From contig NZ_JACBFY010000001.1 in assembly GCF_021401245.1 (NCBI RefSeq), positions 1,054,001-1,118,000 on the forward strand: DNA of 64,000 bases, written 5' to 3'. Made by a program: the position numbers and the translations under genes. The notes under the pieces were generated by a model. That model was not told the DNA's origin. It searched no databases and saw only the letters and a program-made list of their open reading frames with translations. The stretch comes from Pseudacidovorax sp. NFM-22. GTDB taxonomy: Bacteria > Pseudomonadota > Gammaproteobacteria > Burkholderiales > Burkholderiaceae_C. Shown in pieces: positions 49,191 to 58,710 of this stretch (position 1 is its first letter; the number at the start of each line of letters is the position of its first letter).

Positions 49191-49973
49191 ATGAACACCG
49201 CCGCCCCGATGCCATCCATGCCGCCTGGCTTGCCTGCCCTTCTGAAGAACGCTCGCCGCATCGCCGTCCTCACCGGGGCGGGCATGTCGGCCGAGAGCGG
49301 CATCCCCACCTTTCGCGGCACGCGCAACGGCCTGTGGGCCCGCTTCGATCCGACCGAGCTGGCCACGCCCGAAGCCTTCCTGCGCGACCCGCCGCTGGTC
49401 TGGGCCTGGTATGCCTGGCGCACGCGGGTGGTGGCACGGGCACAGCCCAACGCCGGACATCGGGCGCTGGCCCAACTCGTGCGCCGGCCAGGCGTGGCGC
49501 GGGTCAGCGTCGTGACACAGAACGTGGATGACCTGCACGAGCGGGCCGGCAGCGAGGACGTGGTCCACCTGCACGGCAGCCTGTTCACGCCGCGCTGCTT
49601 CGACTGTGGCTTGCCGCATCGCATGGACGACGCGGCGCCCGCCCCGTCGTCGGCTGAACCCGTCGAGCGGCTGGAGCCGCCCCGCTGCGTCCGTTGCGGC
49701 GGGCGTATCCGTCCTGGCGTCGTCTGGTTTGGCGAGGCGCTGCCGCAAGGCCCATGGCGCCGCGCGATGGCCGCCATGACTGAAGCCGACCTGCTGCTCG
49801 TGGTCGGCACCTCCGGCGTGGTGCAGCCGGCGGCCGGCCTGGCCGATCTGGCGCGGGATCGGGAGCGGCCGGTGGTGGTGATCAATCCCGATGCCATGGC
49901 GGGCATGGCACCGGGCGATGTGCATTGGCGGGCGACGGCGGCACAGGCGCTGCCGGTCCTGCTGCGCGCCTGA
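49191..49973 (+). CDS. cobB: NAD-dependent protein deacylase, sirtuin family
   Basis: A 260-residue Sir2-family enzyme. VLTGAGMSAESGIPTFRG binds NAD, TQNVDDLHERAG and the HLHGSLF His are catalytic, and PRCFDCGLP with PPRCVRCGG supply four zinc cysteines. The AWYAWRTRVV segment has Tyr and Arg in the positions that favour succinyl- and malonyl-lysine, so it may be a desuccinylase as well as a deacetylase. ATG 49191 is chosen over an upstream in-frame start. It is a cytoplasmic regulator of metabolic enzymes. The gene symbol is by family. Confidence 0.92.
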   Translation: MNTAAPMPSMPPGLPALLKNARRIAVLTGAGMSAESGIPTFRGTRNGLWARFDPTELATPEAFLRDPPLVWAWYAWRTRVVARAQPNAGHRALAQLVRRPGVARVSVVTQNVDDLHERAGSEDVVHLHGSLFTPRCFDCGLPHRMDDAAPAPSSAEPVERLEPPRCVRCGGRIRPGVVWFGEALPQGPWRRAMAAMTEADLLLVVGTSGVVQPAAGLADLARDRERPVVVINPDAMAGMAPGDVHWRATAAQALPVLLRA

Positions 49974-49994
49974 CCCGGGGACCGCACCCCGACC

Positions 49995-50996
49995 TCAGGC
50001 CAGCAGCAGGGGCTTGCGGTAGACGCAGTCCCGCTTCGCCCCCACGAAGCCGCAGCTTTCGTAGACGCGAAGCGCGCCGTCGCGGTTCTGCGTGTCGACG
50101 GCGAGCCCGGACTGCGTCATGCCGGCCGCCTGCTGCGCCCGCAGGCTGCGAACGATGAGCGCGCGCGCCAGGCCGCGGCGCCGCCACGGCTCGCCCACGC
50201 TGATGAACTCGGTCCAGCCCCGCTGTACGCCATTGGCGCGGTTCCAGGTGGCGTCGATGTAGGTCCGCACCTGACCGGCGATCCGGCCCGAATCGACGTC
50301 CCACGCCACCTGCCACAGCGCGGGCTGGAACACGGGGCTGAACAGCCAGGCCAGATAGTCCGCCTCCGTGCCCGGCGCAAAGCCCCAGTGCGTGCGGAAA
50401 GCCTGCTGGTGCGCATCCCAGATGGCGCGGTGGTGGGTCGGTTCGACCGGCCGCACTTCCAGCCCCGCCGGCAGCGGAAAGTCAGGAATGCCGTCCAGGT
50501 TCTGTCGCACCATGCTGAAGAAGTGGCGCTCCGCCCGGTAGCCTGCCTTCTCGAGCAGGGCCGCCCGTGCGGTCTCTCCTTGCGTCACGAAGGCTTGGTG
50601 GGCATGGGCCCGCGCCTGCGGTTGCGCACGCGCCATCTCCTGCTGGCGCGCTTCCATCCAGGCGTGCAGGGCCCGACCGATGCCGCGCCGGCGCCACTGG
50701 GGCGCCATCACGCCGAACTGCGCGTAGAGATGCAGTCCGTCCGCCTGCACATAGGGCCAGCAACGGACGTATCCGGCGATCTCGCCGCCCGCCTCGGCGA
50801 TGCACACGTCGCGCTCTGGCACGCAATCGACGAAGGCCGCGTAGTTGCGGGCCATCTCCTCGACCGTGCGGAACCAGCTCGTCTGGTCTTCGGCGAAGCT
50901 GGCGTTGGCACAGTCCACCATGGCCGCAAAGTCCTGCGGACCGGCGAAGGGCCGCAGGTGGATGCCTGACGGCGGAGAGAAAGAGCGGTAAGGCAT
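49995..50996 (-). CDS. tandem GNAT acetyltransferase
   Basis: A 333-residue protein with two GNAT domains. Domain 1 (about 10-150) has QFGVMAPQWRRRGIGRALHAWM, and domain 2 (about 170-325) has EFISVGEPWRRRGLARALIVRSL; each holds the Arg/Gly acetyl-CoA pyrophosphate loop. Domain 2 resembles mycothiol-synthase-like GNATs. The C-terminal SCGFVGAKRDCVYRKPLLLA is typical. The acceptor substrate is unknown. ATG 50996 is chosen; an upstream extension to 51152 has low coding quality. It is convergent with the sirtuin gene. Confidence 0.87.
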   Translation of the reverse strand: MPYRSFSPPSGIHLRPFAGPQDFAAMVDCANASFAEDQTSWFRTVEEMARNYAAFVDCVPERDVCIAEAGGEIAGYVRCWPYVQADGLHLYAQFGVMAPQWRRRGIGRALHAWMEARQQEMARAQPQARAHAHQAFVTQGETARAALLEKAGYRAERHFFSMVRQNLDGIPDFPLPAGLEVRPVEPTHHRAIWDAHQQAFRTHWGFAPGTEADYLAWLFSPVFQPALWQVAWDVDSGRIAGQVRTYIDATWNRANGVQRGWTEFISVGEPWRRRGLARALIVRSLRAQQAAGMTQSGLAVDTQNRDGALRVYESCGFVGAKRDCVYRKPLLLA

Positions 50997-51176
50997 GGCT
51001 GCGGGTGGAGGGGTTGCGTACCCGTCAGGCCAGCACGGCGCAGCACGGGGCCGCACAGTATGGGCGCCTGACCTGCGTCCCAGCCAAAGGCTGGTTGGCG
51101 ACGATGAAGAAAACCGGCGAAGCCATCGACGACTCCCTCGCCGGGATTGCACGCCCTGCGGCCCGCCGGCAGAGGC

Positions 51177-52490
51177 TCAGCCGTCGGCGTCCACCACCGG
51201 ATCCGGCGCCGGCAGGTGGATCATGCCGGTGCGGAAGTCGTACTCGAACACCTCGCCGTAGCGGCCCCATTCGATGGCCTGGCGCAGCACGCGCAGGGCC
51301 TCGGAGTCTTCCAGGCTCTCGCGCAGCAGGTCGAGGAAGTGCTCTTCCGCGATGTGGCCCTGCGGGTCCTGCTCCAGGCTGTGGCGGATGTGCGCGGCCA
51401 GCGGCACGCGCTCCAGCAGCTGCTGGCCGAACATGCGCTGGCGCCCGGCGCGCGCGCTGCCGGCGTAGTGGCGGCCCAGCGGCGTGACCAGCAGGTCGCC
51501 TTCGGCCAGCCGGGCCAGGCCCAGCAGCGACAGGCCCTGGGTGAGCGGCAGCAGGTCGTGGTCGGTCAGCTCGGCCTCGTCGGCCAGGCGCGGCAGGTCG
51601 GCACGGCCCTGGAAGTCGTCCTCCACCAGCAGCTCCAGCAGGCCTTCCATGCGCGCCACGTCGGCCGAAGGCAGGCGCTCGGCCAGCACCGCATGCTTGG
51701 GGCCGTGGGCGGTGCCGGAGGCGCCGGCGGTCATCAGCGCATAGACCTGGTCGATCAGCATGCGCACCTCCACCGAGTCGCGGTCGCGCGGGCGCGGCAG
51801 GCCGATGCGCAGCTCGGCCCGCACCCGGCCCGGGTCGGCGGCGAAGACCAGCACGCGGTCGGCCATCAGCACCGCTTCCTCGATGTTGTGCGAGACGACC
51901 AGCATGGCCTGCGTGGGCATCTGACCGCCTTCCCACAGCGCCAGGATGTCGTCGCGCAGGCGTTCGCCGGTGAGCACGTCCAGGGCCGAGAAGGCCTCGT
52001 CCATCAGCAGCACGTCGGGCTCGACCACCAGCGCGCGGGCGATGCCCACGCGCTGGCGCATGCCGCCCGAGAGCTCGCGCGGCAGCGCGCCTTCGAAGCC
52101 GCCCAGGCCGATCAGCGCGATGGCCGCCGCCGCGCGCCGGGCCCGCTCGGCCTGCGGCACGCCGCGGGCTTCCAGGCCCAGCTCCACGTTCTGCTGCACC
52201 GTCAGCCAGGGAAAGAGCGCGAAGGACTGGAACACCATCGCGATGCCGCGCGCCGGCCCGTGCAGCGGCTGCCCGCGGTAGCGCACCTCGCCACGGTCGG
52301 CCGGCACCAGGCCGGCCAGGATGCGCAGCAGCGTGGACTTGCCCGAGCCCGACGGGCCCAGCAGGGCCACGATCTCGCCCGCGGCCAGGCGCAGGTCCAC
52401 GTCCTGCAGCACGGGCCGCGCCGTGCCGTCCGCCGCGCGGAAGCCCTTGCCGACGGCGTGGAGGTCGATGATGGTGTCGCGCTCGGTCAT
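51177..52490 (-). CDS. ABC transporter ATP-binding protein with AAA-associated domain
   Basis: A 437-residue ATPase. The N-terminal 260 residues are a nitrate/sulfonate/taurine-type ABC domain with GPSGSGKST, LSGGMRQRVGIARAL and VLLMDEAFSALD. The C-terminal part (about 275-430) matches the AAA-associated domain that follows such ATPases in some beta-proteobacteria, with winged-helix-like features such as LTQGLSLLGLARLAEGDLLVTPLG. It may regulate transport. It pairs with the fused permease gene 17 nt upstream. No substrate-binding protein gene is adjacent, so the substrate is unknown. Confidence 0.92.
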   Translation of the reverse strand: MTERDTIIDLHAVGKGFRAADGTARPVLQDVDLRLAAGEIVALLGPSGSGKSTLLRILAGLVPADRGEVRYRGQPLHGPARGIAMVFQSFALFPWLTVQQNVELGLEARGVPQAERARRAAAAIALIGLGGFEGALPRELSGGMRQRVGIARALVVEPDVLLMDEAFSALDVLTGERLRDDILALWEGGQMPTQAMLVVSHNIEEAVLMADRVLVFAADPGRVRAELRIGLPRPRDRDSVEVRMLIDQVYALMTAGASGTAHGPKHAVLAERLPSADVARMEGLLELLVEDDFQGRADLPRLADEAELTDHDLLPLTQGLSLLGLARLAEGDLLVTPLGRHYAGSARAGRQRMFGQQLLERVPLAAHIRHSLEQDPQGHIAEEHFLDLLRESLEDSEALRVLRQAIEWGRYGEVFEYDFRTGMIHLPAPDPVVDADG

Positions 52491-52507
52491 GGCCGCGTCC
52501 CTCTCTG

Positions 52508-54232
52508 TCAAAAGTGCATCCGCTGCTCGGCGAGCTGGTACAGGCGCCGCCACACGAAATGGTTGAGCCCCATGACGAACACGCACATCACGCCGATGCC
52601 CAGCGCGATGCGCGGGAAGTCGCCCGCCGCCGTCATCTGCGCGATGTAGCTGCCCAGGCCATGGGCCTGCAGCGTGGTGTCGCCCCAGCTCACGTACTCG
52701 GCCACGATGCTGGCGTTCCACGAGCCGCCGCTGGCCGTGATCGCGCCGGTCACGAAGCTGGGGAACACGGCCGGCAGCAGGTAGCGCTTCCAGCGCAGCC
52801 AGCCCGTGAGCCCCAGGTTGCGCGAGGCATGGCGCAGCTCGGTGGGCACGCTCGACGCGCCCGCGATCACGTTGAAGAGCAGGTACCACTGCGTGCCCAG
52901 CACCATCAGGGGCGACAGCCACACGTCGGGGTTGAGCTTCCAGTGCACGATCAGCAGCACCGCCACCGGGAACATCAGGTTGGCCGGAAAGGCGGCCAGG
53001 AACTGGGCCACCGCCTGCAGCCGGTCGGACCAGCGCGGGTTCATGCCGATCCACACGCCCACCGGCACCCACACCACCGCGGCGATGGCGATCAGCACCA
53101 GCACCCGCACTAGCGTGTACAGGCCCAGCAGGAAGACATGGCCCACCTCGCCCCAGCCCACCTCGCTGTGGATGAAGCGCAGCAGCCATACGATGGCCAG
53201 CAGCACGGCGCCCGACAGCAACGCATCGCCGGCCCGCTGGACCAGCGGATTGGCGGGCCGCGGCCGGGCACGCACCGAGGTGCCGTCCCAGCGCCGCGGA
53301 AACCAGGCCAGCGTGCGCACCGCCCGGTGCGCCAGCCATTCGCCCGTGGCGCGGGTCAGGTGCGTGCGGCGCAGCCAGTCGAGCAGCCAGGAACGGCTGG
53401 CCTCGCCGCTGCCGCTTTCGTCGAAGCGGAACTTGTCGGCCCAGGCCACCAGCGGCCGGAAGAAGAGCTGGTCATACAGCAGGATGCCGATCAGCATGCA
53501 CAGGATGGCCCAGCCGATGGCCCCCAAGTCGCGCGCCTCGATGGCCAGGGCGATGTACGAGCCCACGCCGGGCAGCTTGATGTTCTGGCCCGAGACCGAG
53601 ATGGCCTCGGAGGCGACCACGAAGAACCAGCCGCCGGACATGGACATCATCATGTTCCACAGCAGCCCGGGCATGGCGAAGGGCAGCTCCAGCCGCCAGA
53701 AGCGCTGCCAGCCCGAGAGCTGGAACACCGCCGCCGCCTCGCCCAGTTCGGCCGGCACGGTGCGCAGCGACTGATAGAGGCTGAAGGCCATGTTCCAGGC
53801 CTGCGAGGTGAAGATGGCAAAGATGGCCGCGAACTCCACGCCCAGCAGGTTGCCCGGGAAGAGCGCAATGAAGCCGGTGACGGTGATCGACAGGAAGCCC
53901 AGGATGGGGATGGACTGCAGCACGTCCAGCAGCGGCACCAGCAGCCGCTCGGCCAGCCGGTACTTGGCCGCCAGCACGGCGAAGGTGCAGGCGAAGACCA
54001 GCGAGGCGCCCAGCGCGATGAACATGCGCAGCGTGGTGCGAAGAAGGTAGTACGGCAGCACGGCCGGGTCCAGGCTCAGCGGCAGCGGCTCGCCCACGGC
54101 ATAGGGGCGCGCCATCTGCGAGGCGGCGAAGGCCAGGCCGAAGAGCACGGCCAGGATCAGCGGCAGCAGGGCCCAGTCCCAGCGGTTGCCCACGGCGCTG
54201 GAGACTTCGAGCGGCAGGAAGCGGCGGCGCAT
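52508..54232 (-). CDS. fused double ABC permease
   Basis: A 574-residue membrane protein containing two BPD-transp-1-type permease units in one chain. Each half has an EAA-loop-like segment that docks with the ATPase: GEAAAVFQLSGWQRFWRLEL and RHASRNLGLTGWLRWKRYLL. Several basic inter-domain residues lie around 290-345. It is probably partnered with the downstream ATPase as a nitrate/sulfonate-like importer. ATG 54232 is chosen; the upstream extension is Arg/Ser-rich and unlikely to be coding. It would need a solute-binding protein from elsewhere. Confidence 0.9.
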   Translation of the reverse strand: MRRRFLPLEVSSAVGNRWDWALLPLILAVLFGLAFAASQMARPYAVGEPLPLSLDPAVLPYYLLRTTLRMFIALGASLVFACTFAVLAAKYRLAERLLVPLLDVLQSIPILGFLSITVTGFIALFPGNLLGVEFAAIFAIFTSQAWNMAFSLYQSLRTVPAELGEAAAVFQLSGWQRFWRLELPFAMPGLLWNMMMSMSGGWFFVVASEAISVSGQNIKLPGVGSYIALAIEARDLGAIGWAILCMLIGILLYDQLFFRPLVAWADKFRFDESGSGEASRSWLLDWLRRTHLTRATGEWLAHRAVRTLAWFPRRWDGTSVRARPRPANPLVQRAGDALLSGAVLLAIVWLLRFIHSEVGWGEVGHVFLLGLYTLVRVLVLIAIAAVVWVPVGVWIGMNPRWSDRLQAVAQFLAAFPANLMFPVAVLLIVHWKLNPDVWLSPLMVLGTQWYLLFNVIAGASSVPTELRHASRNLGLTGWLRWKRYLLPAVFPSFVTGAITASGGSWNASIVAEYVSWGDTTLQAHGLGSYIAQMTAAGDFPRIALGIGVMCVFVMGLNHFVWRRLYQLAEQRMHF

Positions 54233-54593
54233 GGCGGATCGGTGCGTGGGCAGGCGGCAGGTTGGACGGACGGCGCCTGCGGCCACGCGATGGGCCAAGG
54301 CAGTGATGGAGGCGAAGGTGCGGTGCACCCCCATGCCGACAACGCACGAGGCCGGGTCGGCGTTGGCAGCCGAGGGCTGCCGGGCGGCCGCGGCTGGCAA
54401 GGGCGGCGGGCGCGGCCAGCAGTCTAGGCGCCGACCTTGACTGGAACATGACGAGCGGGCCGCAGGGACAAGGCCCGGACCTTCGCACCGGACCTGCGCC
54501 CTGCCGCGCCGCTGGCTGACAGCCCGGCGCCCGCGGCGGCCACATGCTCGCCCCTGGTCATAACAACACCCCAGAACACCTGGACCGCCTGCC
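54233..54593. other. divergent promoter region, no gene seen
   Basis: A 361-nt interval between the fused permease and the MHS transporter starts. No convincing -35/-10 pair is visible; TTGACT at 54437 lacks a suitable -10. The region is GC-rich like coding DNA, but its open frames have no familiar product or ribosome site. Confidence 0.6.
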
Positions 54594-55934
54594 ATGAACG
54601 CTTCCATCGACCCGGCCGGCCGCAACGCGCCCGCCTCCGCCACCCCACCCCTGCCCGTCTACACCGCCGAGGAAAAGCGCCGCCGCGTCTTCGCCATCGT
54701 CGGCGCCTCCTCGGGCAACCTGGTGGAGTGGTTCGACTTCTACGTCTATGCCTTCTCGGCGCTGTACTTCGCGGGCGCCTTCTTCCCCAAGTCCGATCCG
54801 ACCGTCCAGCTGCTCAACACGGCAGGCGTGTTCGCCGCCGGCTTCCTGATGCGGCCCATCGGCGGCTGGCTGTTCGGCCGCATCGCCGACCGGCGCGGGC
54901 GCAAGACCTCGATGCTGATCTCGGTCACCATGATGTGCGCCGGCTCGCTGGTCATCGCCTTCCTTCCCACCTATGCGCAGATCGGCGCCTGGGCACCGGC
55001 GCTGCTGCTGGCGGCACGGCTGTTCCAGGGCCTGTCGGTGGGCGGTGAATACGGCACCACCGCCACCTACATGAGCGAGGTGGCGCTGCGCGGCCAGCGC
55101 GGCTTCTTCTCGTCCTTCCAGTACGTCACGCTGATCGGCGGCCAGCTGCTGGCGGTGCTCACCATCGTGATCCTGGAGACGATCTTCACCGAGGCGGAAC
55201 TGCGCGCCTGGGCCTGGCGCATCCCCTTCGTGGTGGGTGCCATCGCGGCGGTGGTGGCCATGCTGCTGCGCCGCTCGCTCACCGAGACCCAGGGCGCGCA
55301 GACCCGCACCCATCAGGAGGCTGGCACGCTGGCCGGGCTGTTCCGCCACCACAAGGCCGCCTTCTTCACCGTGCTGGGCTACACGGCCGGCGGCTCGCTG
55401 ATCTTCTACACCTTCACCACCTACATGCAGAAGTACCTGGTCAACACGGTGGGCCTGCCCATCAAGACGACCAGCTACGTGATGACGGGCGCCCTCTTCC
55501 TGTACATGTGCATGCAGCCGCTGTTCGGCATGCTGTCGGACCGCATCGGCCGGCGCAACAACATGCTGCTGTTCGGTGCGCTGGGCACGCTGTTCACGGT
55601 GCCCATCCTTACGGCGCTGCAGCACACGAGCAGCCCTTACGTGGCCTTCGTGCTGATCGTGGCGGCGCTGGCCATCGTGAGCTTCTACACCGCCATCAGC
55701 GGCATCGTGAAGGCCGAGATGTTCCCGCCCGAGGTGCGCGCCCTGGGCGTGGGCCTGGCCTATGCGGTGGGCAACGCCCTGTTCGGCGGAACGGCCGAGT
55801 ACGCCGCGCTGTGGGCCAAGTCGGCGGGCATCGAATCGAGCTTCTTCTGGTACGTGACCGTGATGATGGTCATCGCCTTCCTGGTCAGCCTCCGGCTGCC
55901 GCGGCAGGCGAGCTACCTGCACCACGACCACTGA
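54594..55934 (+). CDS. MHS-family MFS transporter (KgtP-like)
   Basis: A 446-residue 12-helix transporter of the metabolite:H+ symporter family. [18 protein letters not shown] in helix 1 and [20 protein letters not shown] in the first loop are characteristic. KgtP, ShiA and ProP are relatives; the FEG-like region [18 protein letters not shown] is also conserved. Probable substrates are dicarboxylates such as alpha-ketoglutarate. ATG 54594 is chosen with a weak ribosome site. A two-component system starts 82 nt downstream on the same strand, which may sense a related compound. Confidence 0.93.
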   Translation: MNASIDPAGRNAPASATPPLPVYTAEEKRRRVFAIVGASSGNLVEWFDFYVYAFSALYFAGAFFPKSDPTVQLLNTAGVFAAGFLMRPIGGWLFGRIADRRGRKTSMLISVTMMCAGSLVIAFLPTYAQIGAWAPALLLAARLFQGLSVGGEYGTTATYMSEVALRGQRGFFSSFQYVTLIGGQLLAVLTIVILETIFTEAELRAWAWRIPFVVGAIAAVVAMLLRRSLTETQGAQTRTHQEAGTLAGLFRHHKAAFFTVLGYTAGGSLIFYTFTTYMQKYLVNTVGLPIKTTSYVMTGALFLYMCMQPLFGMLSDRIGRRNNMLLFGALGTLFTVPILTALQHTSSPYVAFVLIVAALAIVSFYTAISGIVKAEMFPPEVRALGVGLAYAVGNALFGGTAEYAALWAKSAGIESSFFWYVTVMMVIAFLVSLRLPRQASYLHHDH

Positions 55935-56016
55935 CCGGCATAGCGCCAATGCGCTATGCCCCCGTCCGGTGCGGCACCGGAGAATCCTCGCAGCGAAGCC
56001 CTGCCCCGAGGATGCG

Positions 56017-56694
56017 ATGCCACTGCGGGTCCTGATCGTCGAAGACGAGCCCGAATTCCTCCGTCGTTTTTCTGCGGCGGTGTTGAGCGATCCGCGCCTG
56101 GAACTGGTCGGCGCCGTCCCGCGCGGCCAGGAGGGCATCGCCCTGCTCGACCGCCACCATCCCGCAGTGCTGCTGCTCGACCTCGGCCTGCCGGACATGC
56201 GGGGCGCCGACGTGATCCGGCATGCCGCCACCCACCACCCGGGCTGCGACGTGCTGGTGGTGACCATGTTCGGCGACGACGTGCACGTGGTGGAGTCGAT
56301 CGAGGCCGGCGCCACCGGCTATCTGCTCAAGGACGCCTCGATCGAGCGGGTGGTGGCCAGCATCCACGAGCTGTACGAAGGCGGCGCGCCGATCAGCCCC
56401 GGCATCGCCCGCCGCGTGCTGACCCGGTTCCGCGTCGCACTCAAGCCCGCCGCGCCCGAGGTCGAGGACGCGGCCGAGACGCCGCGCGTGCCCGTGCCCG
56501 ACACGCCCCTCACGCCGCGCGAGACGGAATTGCTGCGCCTGACGGCCAAGGGCCTGCCCTTCGACGAGATCGGGCAGTTGCTGGGCATCTCGCCGCACAC
56601 GGTGGTCGCCCATGTGAAGAACATCTACCGCAAGCTGGCGGTGCATTCGCGCAGCGAGGCCGTCTACGAAGCCGGCCAGTTGGGCCTGCTGTGA
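56017..56694 (+). CDS. NarL/LuxR-family response regulator
   Basis: A 225-residue transcription factor. The receiver spans residues 1-120, with Asp10 and phosphoacceptor Asp55 in LLLDLGLPD, and the conserved Lys in YLLKDAS. A linker leads to a C-terminal LuxR-type helix-turn-helix (LTPRETELLRLTAKGLPFDEI, then HTVVAHVKNIYRKL). ATG 56017 has GAGG about 8 nt upstream and is preferred over longer frames. The stop overlaps the kinase's GTG by 4 nt, so the two form one two-component unit. Confidence 0.93.
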   Translation: MPLRVLIVEDEPEFLRRFSAAVLSDPRLELVGAVPRGQEGIALLDRHHPAVLLLDLGLPDMRGADVIRHAATHHPGCDVLVVTMFGDDVHVVESIEAGATGYLLKDASIERVVASIHELYEGGAPISPGIARRVLTRFRVALKPAAPEVEDAAETPRVPVPDTPLTPRETELLRLTAKGLPFDEIGQLLGISPHTVVAHVKNIYRKLAVHSRSEAVYEAGQLGLL

Positions 56695-58619
56695 CGCCCT
56701 GGGCGCGGGCCCTGGGCCTGGGCGCATGGCTGATGCTCGGCCTCCTCCTTCCCGGGTCCGCCGTCCATGCACTGGAGCTCGCCTCGATGCAGCGGCTCGA
56801 CGATGCACGGCGCACACCGCCTGCCGACGACGCGCCCGGCTGGCGGGACACCCCGCTGCCCGATGCCGTGGACGGCCGCCCCGGCGGCACGCCGCCCGGC
56901 GCCTACTGGTACCGTGCCCGATTCGACGGCCCACCCGCAGGCGAGACAACGGGCAGCGGCGGCTGGGCGCTGTACCTGCCCTATCTCTACGACGGCGGCC
57001 AGGTCTGGCTCAATGGCGCGCAGGTAGGGGAGATCGCCGAATCCGTCGGCCGACGCCGTGTCCGCTGGGAGCGCCCCCACCTGCTGCGCCTGCCGCCCAG
57101 CCTGCTGCGCAGCGACGCGCCCAACCAGCTGGAGATACGCGCCGCGGTGTCGTCCGCGCGTGCGGTCCATCGCTTTCCCAGGATCCAGGTCGGGCCTGCG
57201 CAGACGCTGCTGCCGATCCATGACCAGCGCCTGTTCTGGGTGCGCACCACGCCGCAGGTCACCGCCTTCGTCTGTGCGCTGACGGCCGGCTTCGTCCTGG
57301 TCATCTGGTGGCGCCGCCGCAGCGAGGTGCTCTATGGCCTGTTCGGTGTGGCCGCGGCGCTGTGGGGCCTGCGCACGCTGACCTTCGTGATCGAGACCCT
57401 GCCCGAGGGGGCATGGCTCCTCTGGCGTGCGCTCTACCTGGCGGCCACCGGCGGCTTCATCGCGGTGCTGGCCCTGTTCGCGATGCGGCTTGCCGGCGTC
57501 GACTGGCCGTGGGCGCGGCGGGGACTGCTCGCGTACGGGTTGATCGGGCCGGCCTGCGTGCTGATCAGCCCTGCCAGCGAGCCGCTCGTCAACCGCGTCT
57601 GGAGCGCCGGGCTCATCCCCATCGGGCTGGTCGCGATCGCGCTGGCGATCCGCACCGTGAGCCTCCAGCGTCGCCTGTCCTCGGTCGTGCTGCCTGCCGC
57701 GATGCTGCTGGCGGTGGCGGCCGGCGTGCACGACTACTTCATCAGCTGGAGCACGCAGGCGCGCCCGCCGCTGTGGCCCGGCTGGTTCGAGCAGCGCATC
57801 TTCCTGCTCCATCACGCGGCCAACCTCCTGCTGCTGGCCATGGGCAGCCTCCTCACGGCGCGGTTCATCCATGCGATGGATGCGCTGGAAGACCTCAACC
57901 GGACCCTGGAAAGCCGTGTGGCGGACCGCGAACGCCGCATCGCCGCCGACTTCGAACGCCTGGCGCGCCTGCAGCGCCACAGCGCGGCCACCGAGGAGCG
58001 GCAAGCCATCATGCGCGAGATCCACGACGGCCTCGGTTCGCGGCTGTTCACCTCGCTGTCGAGGGTGGAGCGCGGCGACATGGACGACGCGCAGATGGCC
58101 GAGGTGCTGCGCGCCTGCATCGCCGACATGCGCATCGCGCTCGACGCGCTGGCGCCCGAGGACGGGGACTTCCGCACGGCGCTGGGCAACTTCCTGTTCC
58201 GTTGGCAGGGCCAGCTCGAGGAGTTGCACTTCCAGCCCAGCTGGCGCATCGAGGTGCCCGAAGCGGAGGTGCCGGTGCTGCGCTCGCCCCAGGCCATGCT
58301 GCAGCTCCTGCGCATCGCACAGGAGGCCCTGACCAATGTGGTCAAGCATGCCCGTCCCGGGCACGTCCGCGTGGCCCTGCGGCAGACCGACGGCGCCCTG
58401 CTGCTGGAGGTCGAGGACGAAGGCCCGCGGTTGCGGGTCCCGGCCGCCCACCGGGCGGACTGCACAGCCCTCGCCTCGGGCCGCGGCATCGACAACATGC
58501 GGGCACGCGCCCGCCAGCTCGGCGGCACGCTGGACGTACGGAATGGCGAGGCCGGCACCCAGGTCCGGCTGCACCTGCCCGCCCGCCCTCTGGCGACCGA
58601 TTTACGCCCATCGGCCTAG
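56691..58619 (+). CDS. sensor histidine kinase with periplasmic and 7TM domains
   Basis: A 642-residue kinase. GTG 56691 overlaps the regulator stop. A signal peptide precedes a periplasmic jelly-roll-like domain (about 30-180, with YLPYLYDGGQVWLNGAQVG), seven hydrophobic helices (about 195-415; 7TMR-DISM type), a coiled linker and a NarX/DegS-like HisKA_3 domain with His445 in REIHDGLG. The ATPase domain has EALTNVVKHA and GRGIDNMRARA. It likely senses a small extracellular ligand, possibly a sugar or acid, and phosphorylates the neighbouring regulator. The ligand is unknown. Confidence 0.9.
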   Translation: MTPWARALGLGAWLMLGLLLPGSAVHALELASMQRLDDARRTPPADDAPGWRDTPLPDAVDGRPGGTPPGAYWYRARFDGPPAGETTGSGGWALYLPYLYDGGQVWLNGAQVGEIAESVGRRRVRWERPHLLRLPPSLLRSDAPNQLEIRAAVSSARAVHRFPRIQVGPAQTLLPIHDQRLFWVRTTPQVTAFVCALTAGFVLVIWWRRRSEVLYGLFGVAAALWGLRTLTFVIETLPEGAWLLWRALYLAATGGFIAVLALFAMRLAGVDWPWARRGLLAYGLIGPACVLISPASEPLVNRVWSAGLIPIGLVAIALAIRTVSLQRRLSSVVLPAAMLLAVAAGVHDYFISWSTQARPPLWPGWFEQRIFLLHHAANLLLLAMGSLLTARFIHAMDALEDLNRTLESRVADRERRIAADFERLARLQRHSAATEERQAIMREIHDGLGSRLFTSLSRVERGDMDDAQMAEVLRACIADMRIALDALAPEDGDFRTALGNFLFRWQGQLEELHFQPSWRIEVPEAEVPVLRSPQAMLQLLRIAQEALTNVVKHARPGHVRVALRQTDGALLLEVEDEGPRLRVPAAHRADCTALASGRGIDNMRARARQLGGTLDVRNGEAGTQVRLHLPARPLATDLRPSA

Positions 58620-58710
58620 CGTGGATGCGGCATTTGCCCGCTCCGCGGGGCTGCCTAGAGTGCGGCCTTCCCGCCACTGCTGTCCACGGCGCCGCCCAAG
58701 GACCTTCCCG

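Noticed and set aside
51080..51100. An inverted repeat CCAGCC/GGCTGG as a terminator.
   Set aside because: There is no T-tract on either strand and the stem is only six base pairs.
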